This document shows positions 26,186 to 32,593 of a stretch of 64,000 bases of DNA, piece after piece. Numbering within the stretch: the stretch's first letter is position 1; the number at the start of each line of letters is the position of its first letter. The translations under genes and the position numbers were made by a program. Source of the stretch: Bacteroidota bacterium (lineage in GTDB: Bacteria > Bacteroidota > Bacteroidia > Chitinophagales > Saprospiraceae); assembly GCA_020160935.1 (NCBI GenBank), contig JAIUPL010000002.1, positions 124,001 to 188,000 on the forward strand. The letters are read 5' to 3'. The notes beneath the pieces are model-generated. The model was given only the letters and a program-made list of their open reading frames with translations, made no database searches and was not told the DNA's origin.

Positions 26186-26902
26186 ATGACGCTCCGCTGT
26201 ATCATTGTGGAAGACGAGCCACTGGCCGCCGAAATACTCGCCGAATACATTGGCCAAACCCCTTTTCTCCAACTCACGCACATTTGCAACGACGCCATTC
26301 AGGCCCTCGATGTGGTGCGCCAGCATCCTGTCGACGTCATATTTCTCGACATCAACCTGCCCAAACTCAGCGGACTGGAATTTCTGAAAACCCTCTTGCA
26401 CCAGCCGCGGGTGATTGTCACCTCCGCATACCACGAATTTGCCGTGCAAGGCTTCGACCTGCATGTGACCGACTACCTGCTCAAACCCATTGAGTTCAGC
26501 CGCTTTTCCAAGGCCGTCAACAAACTCCTGCAACCCCACCGGCAGTCGGATCAGGCATCGGCTGCCAAGAACTCCGTGCCGCCTGTTCGCCCCTACTATT
26601 TCTTTATGGTGAACAAACGCTCGGTAAAAATTTACCTCGATGAAATTCTTTTTATCGAAAGCCTGAAAGACTCGGTGAGCATCGTCACCAAAACAAAAGC
26701 ATACAATACCCACTACCAACTCGGCGAACTGGAAGAACTCATGCGCTCGGATAATTTTCTGCGCATCCACCGCTCTTTCCTGGTGGCTGTGGATAAAATT
26801 GAGTCGTTTTCAGCAGCAGAAGTGGAAATCGCCGGTCGGGTGCTGCCGATTGGGAGAAGCCATAAGTTGTATGTGATGGATCGACTGGGGAGACAGAGTT
26901 AG
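26186..26902 (+). CDS. LytTR family response regulator
   Basis: 238 aa. Receiver domain (1-125): LRCIIVEDEPLAAEILAEYI with the acidic pair, VIFLDINLPKLSGLEF with the phosphorylated Asp near residue 54, VTSAYHEFAVQGF and DYLLKPIEFSRF with the conserved Lys. LytTR DNA-binding domain (about 145-238): FFMVNKRSVKIYLDEILFIE, MRSDNFLRIHRSFLVAVDKI, VLPIGRSHKLYV. ATG 26186 fits the promoter and the standard N-terminus. Bacteroidota LytTR regulators usually pair with a histidine kinase of the LytS/YehU type; none is next to it, so it looks like an orphan. Convergent with the TIR gene. Confidence 0.93.
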   Translation: MTLRCIIVEDEPLAAEILAEYIGQTPFLQLTHICNDAIQALDVVRQHPVDVIFLDINLPKLSGLEFLKTLLHQPRVIVTSAYHEFAVQGFDLHVTDYLLKPIEFSRFSKAVNKLLQPHRQSDQASAAKNSVPPVRPYYFFMVNKRSVKIYLDEILFIESLKDSVSIVTKTKAYNTHYQLGELEELMRSDNFLRIHRSFLVAVDKIESFSAAEVEIAGRVLPIGRSHKLYVMDRLGRQS

Positions 26903-27124
26903 AGGGTGAGAGGGTGAGAGGGTGAGAGAGTGAGAGAACGTAGAGTGTACCGCTTTGCCCACACATATTCTATGAGCAAAGCGGTACACTCTACGTTCTC
27001 TCACTCTCTCACCCTCTCACTCTCTCACCCTCTCACTCTCTCACCCTCTCACCCTCTCACTCTCTCACCCTCTCACCCTCTCACTCTCTCACCCTCTCAC
27101 TCTCTCACCCTCTCACATCTCTCG
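26903..27124. repeat. Asymmetric long stem-loop, GTGAGAG / CTCTCAC arms
   Basis: Left arm 26903-26938 (five heptamers), perfect 20-bp core 26939-26958 against 26976-26995 (CGTAGAGTGTACCGCTTTGC), right arm 26996-27124 (about eighteen heptamers, alternating CTCTCACT and CTCTCACC). It lies between two convergent genes. The stop codon of the TIR gene (27113-27115) lies within the right arm. Confidence 0.95.
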
Positions 27125-27931
27125 TATCGCCGTTACCACCCGATTCATTCCGCTCTCAAAAGCATCGCCCTGGATCATGGTCATGGCGACCGTTTTCAGT
27201 TTCAGGAGGATGGTGCTAAATTCTTTTTGCAGGTCGAACAGGCGTTTGCGGTCGTCTTCGAGGTCGCGGGCGTCGCTGCCGAGTGAGCGGATTTCCTGAA
27301 TATCCTTATCGAGTTCGAGGATTTTGGCGCTGATGCTTTTGAGCGCAGCGATTTGAAACTTGGAGTCGAACACCACGTCGTCGAGGCGGACGGGAATGAA
27401 TTTTTTGTCGGCCATCCAGATTGCGTACATCGACGCCACGCTTTCCTGCCCTACCCAGCCCGATTGCAGGCTTTTGGCCGACACGATCGACACCACGGCA
27501 TCACATTGTTTGATACTGGCCTGGATAAAATCCAGGATGGAACGGCCGGCTGCCAGATCGTCTTCGTCGAGGATGACATCGAAGCCTTTGTTTTCCAGAA
27601 AAGTGCGCACATTCCGGGCCACTTCTTTGTCTTCGTGGTTGTAGGAAATGAACACTTTTTTGCTCGTGGAAGCGGTGTTATTGCCGCTGTTGGGCTGGGC
27701 AGTTGGGGTGGCGTTGTTTTTCAGTGATCCGGCGAGTTCCAGCGCGGCATAATTGATTTGAGCCTGAATGCGCGACCATTCGCTGAATTCGATCAGGCCC
27801 ATGTTGTATTGTTTTTTGCCCTGGTTGTAGCGGGCTTGCAGCAAAATGGCATCGGGAGCGCCAGTGACGAGGAGTTGAAGCGCTTCTTCGGTTTGTCCGC
27901 TGGAAATCAGTTGCTGGATTTGATCTTTCAT
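27113..27931 (-). CDS. TIR domain protein with N-terminal effector-associated (EAD11-like) domain
   Basis: 272 aa. Residues 1-70 (IQQLISSGQTEEALQLLVTG, LLQARYNQGKKQYNMGLIEF) resemble effector-associated domain 11, a small death-fold-like adaptor. A Thr/Asn linker follows. The TIR domain (about 90-215): KVFISYNHEDKEVARNVRTF, VILDEDDLAAGRSILDFIQ, AVVSIVSAKSLQSGWVGQES with the Glu expected for NAD cleavage, and KFIPVRLDDVVFDSK. A coiled tail (DLEDDRKRLFDLQKEFSTIL) closes it. EAD adaptors are known to recruit effectors in conflict systems, so a self-killing or defence role is likely (inference). The last codons and the TGA come from the repeat array. A second TIR remnant lies at 29772-29966. Confidence 0.85.
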   Translation of the reverse strand: MKDQIQQLISSGQTEEALQLLVTGAPDAILLQARYNQGKKQYNMGLIEFSEWSRIQAQINYAALELAGSLKNNATPTAQPNSGNNTASTSKKVFISYNHEDKEVARNVRTFLENKGFDVILDEDDLAAGRSILDFIQASIKQCDAVVSIVSAKSLQSGWVGQESVASMYAIWMADKKFIPVRLDDVVFDSKFQIAALKSISAKILELDKDIQEIRSLGSDARDLEDDRKRLFDLQKEFSTILLKLKTVAMTMIQGDAFESGMNRVVTAIREM

Positions 27932-28046
27932 TAGGTAGTTATCCGTGATCGGTTATCTGTTATCAGGCTTGTTACGCAGGCATTGTATGATGACCTTTAC
28001 CGATTCCGATGTAATACTGGTGTTTTGAAAACAATTTCGAGGAGCC

Positions 28047-28079
28047 CAAAGGTAGTACCAAGAACGCATTATTTCCAAA
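28047..28079 (-). promoter_or_regulatory. Promoter of the EAD11-TIR gene
   Basis: On the minus strand: TTTG (28079-28076), 21-bp spacer, TACCTTTG (28054-28047), an exact Bacteroidota promoter. Leader of about 110 bp to the ATG at 27931. Confidence 0.7.
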
Positions 28080-28109
28080 AAGCCTGTGGTTGGGAATTTT
28101 TTTGCCGAG

Positions 28110-28142
28110 TTTGGTTTTTCCCGTCCCGAAAACATACCTTTG
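28110..28142 (+). promoter_or_regulatory. Promoter of tRNA-Val
   Basis: TTTG at 28110-28113, 21-bp spacer, TACCTTTG at 28135-28142; the tRNA starts 17 bp further on. Divergent from the TIR promoter 31 bp away, with the same -7 octamer. Confidence 0.75.
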
Positions 28143-28158
28143 CACCCCGTTGAGCAAA

Positions 28159-28232
28159 CGGGTCATAGCTCAGTTGGTTAGAGCGCCACGTTGACATCGT
28201 GGAGGTCACAGGTTCGAATCCCGTTGATCCGA
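28159..28232 (+). tRNA. tRNA-Val (GAC)
   Basis: 74 nt. Acceptor CGGGTCA pairs with TGATCCG (one G-T), D arm GCTC/GAGC, anticodon stem CCACG/CGTGG with loop TTGACAT (anticodon GAC, codons GUC and GUU), T arm with TTCGAAT and one A-C mismatch, discriminator A. CCA is not encoded. Confidence 0.93.
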
Positions 28233-28241
28233 CGAGAAAAT

Positions 28242-28376
28242 AGAGGGTGAGAGATGTGAGAGCGTGAGAGATGTGAGAGTTCGTAGAGTGTACCGCTCTG
28301 CTAAAAAATTCAATGAGCGGAGTGGTACACTCTACGAACTCTCACATCTCTCACGCTCTCACATCTCTCACCCTCT
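28242..28376. repeat. 61-bp stem-loop between two tRNA genes, GTGAGAG arms
   Basis: Left arm 28242-28302, loop 28303-28315, right arm 28316-28376; 59 of 61 pairs match and the two exceptions are G-T. The order of variant heptamers (GTGAGAG, ATGTGAGAG, CGTGAGAG) is mirrored exactly. The apex core is TCGTAGAGTGTACCGCTC. It starts 9 bp after tRNA-Val and ends 5 bp before tRNA-Pro. Confidence 0.97.
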
Positions 28377-28381
28377 AAAAA

Positions 28382-28455
28382 CGGGACGTAGCTCAGCCCG
28401 GTAGAGTACACGTCTGGGGGGCGTGTGGTCGCAGGTTCGAATCCTGTCGTCCCGA
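28382..28455 (+). tRNA. tRNA-Pro (GGG)
   Basis: 74 nt. Acceptor CGGGACG/CGTCCCG is perfect; D arm GCTC/GAGT; anticodon stem CACGT/GCGTG with loop CTGGGGG (anticodon GGG, codons CCC and CCU); T arm GCAGG/CCTGT with TTCGAAT; discriminator A. CCA is not encoded. Confidence 0.93.
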
Positions 28456-28464
28456 CTGAGTATT

Positions 28465-28503
28465 AAGGAGTTATAAACGAAAGTTTGTAACTCCTTTTTT
28501 TGT
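28465..28503 (+). terminator. Rho-independent terminator of the tRNA unit
   Basis: 14-bp stem with one G-T (AAGGAGTTATAAAC, GAAA loop, GTTTGTAACTCCTT) followed by a run of T. It stands 10 bp past tRNA-Pro. Confidence 0.88.
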
Positions 28504-28832
28504 TCACCAACTTATCCTCGACCCGCGTAAATGATTATAATACTGAAAGATAGTTGCACTTTGGGAAGTTGAACACCACCAGTTTATTAATAGTAATGAT
28601 ATAACTTTAAACGATCTCAATATTATTAAAGATATATCATTACTTTTCAGAAGTTATCATTGAGGGTTGGTTAGGGTAATGACAAGAAAAATACTGATAT
28701 TGATGTGATTATCAGAAAACCGTCATTTACGTCTATACAAAATTATATTTTGTATAGACAGACTTGTGAGCACTTCTTCAATCTACCAAAATTCAGTGCT
28801 ATACCAGTTGAAGAAATATAAGAATAGAATAA
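28504..28832. other. AT-rich noncoding start of the island, with two palindromes
   Basis: Base composition drops sharply right after the tRNA terminator. No recognisable gene. An imperfect 19-bp palindrome (28592-28610 against 28626-28644, 18 of 19 pairs, AGTAATGATATAACTTTAA) and a perfect 13-bp palindrome (28731-28743 against 28747-28759, GTCTATACAAAAT) are present. A 48-codon open stretch at 28675-28821 overlaps the second palindrome and is not convincing as a gene. Confidence 0.6.
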
Positions 28833-28961
28833 TTACAAACTCTTCAAAAAAGCCTGAAGCCCATTGGGAGCATTCAAAGCCTCAGACGTAATAATGGAAA
28901 TGTTTTGATATTTAGAGGCCTCATATTGTCGGGACATGGTGTAATAGGCATAAAAAGTTTT
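28833..28961 (-). pseudogene. C-terminal remnant of an unknown protein cut by the IS
   Basis: On the minus strand the last 42 codons of a gene remain, reading FYAYYTMSRQYEASKYQNIS then IITSEALNAPNGLQAFLKSL and TAA at 28833-28835. The frame enters directly from the IS end at 28962. The upstream part is not found on the other side of the element. I do not recognise the family; it looks like an enzyme or helical C-terminus. Protein-like composition against the AT-rich surroundings supports a real remnant. Confidence 0.55.
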
Positions 28962-29771
28962 GGTACTGTTTAGAAATGTATGCTGACATAACTGTTTGAT
29001 AATCAGGCTGCATTTCGATGATTGATGTACATTTTAATGATCAAATAGTGCATTTCATCATCTCTGGAATGACAAACGGTTCGCCTTGTTAATCGTTTTA
29101 GGTGCGTTCGGAAGCCTCGGTTTAATCGCTCAATGTGCGTGGTGTGTTCTTTGCCAATGGTATGTCGGTCTGCTGGAAGCACTTTGGAGTAAGCCTTGTA
29201 GTCATCGGTGTAAAAGCGGCCAATGGTCAGATTTTTCAGTTTGGCATACAAGGATTGACAAGCACTCTGGTTTCGCCTGCCGATATGAAATGCCAAAATC
29301 TTTCGCTCCTTCCGCGCCCACACATACCAGCACCAGCGTTTCCGTTTTTTGCGCTGATCTACAAATGACCAGAACTCATCCACTTCTACTTCTTCATAAT
29401 ATCCCTGAAAAGCAGGCTCTTTTATCTTTCTGCTATGTCTGCGAAGGCTATCCACTATACTACTAGGATATAATTCCAAAACGTGGCCAATATCTCGAAT
29501 CCCGGAAGCGTGAAGCGTCATGGAAACCATCTGCTGTTTTATGCTCGGATCGGCACCACGGTAGAAATACCGATCTTGAAACTGTTTATCACATGAATGG
29601 CATCGATAATTCTGTTGACCATTGGCCTTTCGGCCATTCTTCTTTATTTTTGTCCCCTTGCAATGGGGACAGCAAACTTGGATGAGTACTTCGAACATAC
29701 CTCCAAATTTCGCTCGTTCCCTTTGCTTTTTATAGCCCTATCATCCTCAGCATACATTTCTAAACAGTACC
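28962..29771 (-). mobile_element. IS1-family insertion sequence, 810 bp, 25-bp perfect terminal repeats
   Basis: Ends GGTACTGTTTAGAAATGTAT (28962 onward) and its exact complement (to 29771) give a 25-bp perfect terminal inverted repeat. One transposase gene fills the inside. There is no clear target duplication of the usual 8-9 bp: only A-rich sequence flanks both ends, and unrelated gene remnants read outward on each side, so the element has probably taken part in a deletion or rearrangement. Confidence 0.92.
29003..29698 (-). CDS. IS1-family transposase, single-frame form
   Basis: 231 aa in one frame, joining what are InsA and InsB in classical IS1. N-terminal zinc finger CCPHCKGTKIKKNGRKANGQ followed by CHSCDKQF; helix-turn-helix region (SGIRDIGHVLELYPSSIVDS); DDE-type core with VEVDEFWSFVDQRKKRKRWC and GRFYTDDYKAYSKVLP, then NRGFRTHLKRLTRRT. 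Full length with no frameshift signal needed, so it is probably active or recently active. Confidence 0.93.
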   Translation of the reverse strand: MFEVLIQVCCPHCKGTKIKKNGRKANGQQNYRCHSCDKQFQDRYFYRGADPSIKQQMVSMTLHASGIRDIGHVLELYPSSIVDSLRRHSRKIKEPAFQGYYEEVEVDEFWSFVDQRKKRKRWCWYVWARKERKILAFHIGRRNQSACQSLYAKLKNLTIGRFYTDDYKAYSKVLPADRHTIGKEHTTHIERLNRGFRTHLKRLTRRTVCHSRDDEMHYLIIKMYINHRNAA

Positions 29772-29966
29772 AAAAAAAGAGCAATGGAGAAAAATGATTT
29801 GGGAGAGAATATTGTTATTCCAGTGATATTACGTCCTTGTAATTGGACGATATTGCCGATAGCAAAGATTCAAGCATTGCCTAAAGCCGGAAAACCAGTA
29901 TCTCTTTGGAATTCCACAGATGAGGCGTTTTTAAATGTTGCTAAAGGGATAGAACCTCTCCTTTAA
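29772..29966 (+). pseudogene. C-terminal half of a second TIR domain protein, cut by the IS
   Basis: The plus-strand frame emerges from the IS end and runs 64 codons: KKRAMEKNDLGENIVIPVIL, then RPCNWTILPIAKIQALPK and GKPVSLWNSTDEAFLNVAKG. The VIPVILRPCxW and ALPKxGKPV elements are typical of the second half of bacterial TIR domains. The N-terminal half is not on the left of the element. It may still be translated from ATG 29784 but would have no NAD-cleaving site. Confidence 0.8.
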
Positions 29967-30002
29967 TCAATGAATTGAGTTACATTTATAATTTGGAGAT
30001 GA

Positions 30003-31754
30003 TTATAGTTTAGCATAATACTGCCTGATCCTATCTGCCATTAATTTTCGTCTTTCTTCCAGAAACCCAATATATCCTTCCACATCGGAAGTAAATACAG
30101 ATTGCGGGATACAATGTGCTTCCATATTTAGCACCAATTGTTTCTGATCTGTAATGGAGCCATACCTGGATACTCCGGATTGACACTGCTGAAGCACTTC
30201 GCCAAAATAGCCGGCGGGTGCTTTATTCCCGATTTGTATATTGATTTCGGACTGCATAAAAACAAAGTTGGCGATTTGGTTGTATTCACCCCGTTGCAGG
30301 CCTTGTTTTTTCAGAAATTCCTTGGGGAAAATATGGTGCACATCACCCCGGTGTTCAACCAGTTCCCGCACGCTTATGTCTCGCGACAAAAATCCTTTTT
30401 CATTTGCAGCGATCTGGCTGGCCAGAAAGACATAAAAAAACGGACTGCTTACGGAGGAAGTTGTCAGTTGTTGTGGTAAAGCAACTTCCCAAAAACCTTC
30501 TGATAAAACGGCAGCCTCCGTATCTGCAAGGTATTGGCCGAATGGCTGCTCTGCAATCTGTTTGATATCATAATCAAACTGAGATTCGAATGAACCCGAA
30601 GAGCGTTGGGTGAGAATGGAAAGTACGAACCAGCGCTTGACGTAAGACTCAATAGTGGAAGCGGCCTCCCCTTTATCGCGCAACTTGAGATATAGCATGT
30701 ATGCGAAGTTGAGCGCATTTTTGGAGCGAATCATGTCGGGCAACACGAACCCTGCACTTTTAAGGATCATGAGAAACCGTTTGAAATGGGTTTCATTCAT
30801 GAACTTCAGTACGCCCGTTTTTAATTGGGCAAATGATGCTTCGGCGATGCTTTCCTCGAAAGTACGCGTTTCAAAGTTACGGCCTGAAAGCAGGCTTACA
30901 AGGTCTCCTAATTTGGCCCGATTGAACTCCGTCCCGAAGCAAACGCGCAGCATATCATTATAGGTGGGATCGTACAATTCATCGTTTTCGTCTCGAAGCC
31001 AACTCATTTTAGAGAAATAATCCGTATTGGCGAATTCAGGATCATTATCCTGAATATGTTTAAAAAACTCGGGGGCTACCGCCAGATGACAAAAATAGTC
31101 AATGGCTTTTCGCAAGTGTTGCCCACCGTATGATTCGTTGGCTGCAATTTTAGACATAGCGAAATCAGCCTGACTCAGCACCACACCCTGAGAGTTAATC
31201 CGGATAAAAATCTCGGTAACGGTTTCAATATCCAGTTCTGGTGCCAGTTCGATGAGACCAATTTGTTTTTTAGCCAGATTAAAGAGATTACCAATATTGT
31301 CGATCACCTTTTGCTGGTCTGCATCAGGGTTTTTGCTCAGATAGTCATTGATTACATGAAAGGAATTGGTGCCGGATGTAAAGTATTCGGCAATGTCGGG
31401 CAACCAGGAACGGTCTTTCAGGATAGCCGGGTTTTGTACTTCAAAACGTTCATCGAGCGGATGAAAAGCGATTTTGATCTTTACACGTTCGTAACGCTTA
31501 TTAATGACGTACTCACCCAGAATTGCAGCCTTCAGAGCGGTAACACGCTGCTGTCCGTCGATAAGGATTTTCTTGCCTTCTGACAGGGAACCGTCTTTCA
31601 GACGGATATTGGGATTGCGCCAGGCAATGACGTATCCTACAGGGAAACCCTGATATAAAGAGTCCATCAGGTCGCGTACTTTGGATGCATCCCACACAAA
31701 CGGTCGCTGAATTTCAGGGATTGCAATTTCACCGGATTTTACCCAGGAAAGCAA
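30003..31754 (-). CDS. DUF262 / HNH (GmrSD-like) protein, possibly with a nonsense codon near its start
   Basis: 583 aa from a TTG at 31754. DUF262 motifs: [35 protein letters not shown] (DGQQR, nucleotide-binding), [20 protein letters not shown]. Near the C-terminus, [18 protein letters not shown] is the HNH-type motif of the DUF1524-like domain. Together this is the layout of GmrSD and related nucleases that cut modified phage DNA. An ATG at 31799 in the same frame would give MSLQK[21 protein letters not shown]; the residues after the TAA (31782-31784) still look like the family start, so the stop is probably a point mutation in codon 6. Low GC and position in the island suggest transfer. 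Confidence 0.83.
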   Translation of the reverse strand: MLSWVKSGEIAIPEIQRPFVWDASKVRDLMDSLYQGFPVGYVIAWRNPNIRLKDGSLSEGKKILIDGQQRVTALKAAILGEYVINKRYERVKIKIAFHPLDERFEVQNPAILKDRSWLPDIAEYFTSGTNSFHVINDYLSKNPDADQQKVIDNIGNLFNLAKKQIGLIELAPELDIETVTEIFIRINSQGVVLSQADFAMSKIAANESYGGQHLRKAIDYFCHLAVAPEFFKHIQDNDPEFANTDYFSKMSWLRDENDELYDPTYNDMLRVCFGTEFNRAKLGDLVSLLSGRNFETRTFEESIAEASFAQLKTGVLKFMNETHFKRFLMILKSAGFVLPDMIRSKNALNFAYMLYLKLRDKGEAASTIESYVKRWFVLSILTQRSSGSFESQFDYDIKQIAEQPFGQYLADTEAAVLSEGFWEVALPQQLTTSSVSSPFFYVFLASQIAANEKGFLSRDISVRELVEHRGDVHHIFPKEFLKKQGLQRGEYNQIANFVFMQSEINIQIGNKAPAGYFGEVLQQCQSGVSRYGSITDQKQLVLNMEAHCIPQSVFTSDVEGYIGFLEERRKLMADRIRQYYAKL

Positions 31755-31828
31755 TGTTTCAATGAGGTGTTGGTTAACGGCTTATTTTTGTAAACTCATT
31801 TTAGTAAATACTATAGTTATAATAATGA

Positions 31829-31871
31829 CAAAACTAAAGACGTCAGACAATATCCGCTACAATATATTGTA
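31829..31871 (-). promoter_or_regulatory. Promoter-like -7 element and palindrome upstream of the DUF262 gene
   Basis: On the minus strand TAGTTTTG (31836-31829) fits TAnnTTTG. The perfect 14-bp palindrome TACAATATATTGTA lies at 31858-31871, where the -33 element should be, and could be an operator. Both are suggestions from pattern only. Confidence 0.4.
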
Positions 31872-31911
31872 AGTTTTTTAAACATTATGTTGATACCCTC
31901 AAATACGTAGT

Positions 31912-32301
31912 ACCATTTCATTCACCGAAGAGCGCAAGCGATACGGCAGTATCAACGAGGCCAACAAACTTTTTGTCAACAAGGTGTACGATTTTTCCCA
32001 GTCGCAGCCTTCGGCATGCAGCCCCGATGTCGACTGGAGCGAGTTCGCGGCCGACTACCAGGATCGCTCGATTCTGGAAACCCGGCTGACGCGCTTGCGT
32101 TCGCTGGTGGAAATGATGGAAAACGCCAAGATTTTGCACGACTTCGACAATTTCCAGAATGCGCTGGTCGACTATTCCTTTACACAGTACAAGAAGGATA
32201 CCGATGAAAGCGGTTTCGGAACGAAATACAATGCGTTGCGGCAGTTTTTCCCGCGCGCAGCAGGTGCCAGCGCTGCGCCGGCGCCGGAAGCCAAAGTGTA
32301 A
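31912..32301 (+). CDS. 5'-truncated hypothetical protein at the island border
   Basis: The frame is coding-like from about 31912 (TISFTEERKRYGSINEANKL) to the TAA at 32299-32301, with FVNKVYDFSQSQPSACSPDV, YQDRSILETRLTRLRSLVEM and FGTKYNALRQFFPRA. There is no ATG; the first usable start is a GTG at 31984, inside the protein-like part. GC content jumps from the AT-rich island to normal exactly here, so the gene probably lost its start when the island arrived. Helical, small, no family recognised. An Ala/Pro tail (AGASAAPAPEAKV) ends it. Confidence 0.6.
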   Translation, partial: TISFTEERKRYGSINEANKLFVNKVYDFSQSQPSACSPDVDWSEFAADYQDRSILETRLTRLRSLVEMMENAKILHDFDNFQNALVDYSFTQYKKDTDESGFGTKYNALRQFFPRAAGASAAPAPEAKV

Positions 32302-32418
32302 CGAACAGGAAGATTTCAGTAGCCCGCATCACCGGCCAGGTGGTGCGGTTTTTTTTGCGCGCATCGGGGTTCGGCAGGGTTGGGTAACAATGACAGGGAT
32401 CGGGAAACGCACGCACGT

Positions 32419-32500
32419 AGAGACAAGGCACGCCTTGTCTCTTGTCTCCGCCTAAAAAATCCTGTCCCTGTGCTACAGAGACAAGGCATGCCTTGTCTCT
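32419..32500. repeat. Pair of GAGACAAGGC palindromes
   Basis: Two 24-bp palindromes at 32419-32442 and 32477-32500, AGAGACAAGGC then its complement, centres CA/CG and AT. Each is self-complementary, and the two are also complementary to each other. The same pair recurs at 35073-35137, at the other end of the T9SS gene. Confidence 0.9.
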
Positions 32501-32593
32501 ACCCACCCCACCAATCGCATAAAAACAAAAAATCCCCACCCAGGCAGCAATCCTCCTTCTTTTTTGTATCATTGTACCATTACACACCTGCCT

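Noticed and set aside
28675-28821. 48-codon open stretch with protein-like wording (DVIIRKPSFTSIQNYILYR)
   Set aside because: It has no start codon, overlaps a perfect palindrome and is short enough to arise by chance in AT-rich DNA.
27113-31754. Thoeris or CBASS system around the TIR gene
   Set aside because: No ThsA-like, nucleotidyltransferase or cyclic-nucleotide effector gene is present in the window.
20566-31799. Stop-codon reassignment (TAA as sense) suggested by two in-frame TAA codons
   Set aside because: TAA ends many other genes at their expected length, so a changed code does not fit.
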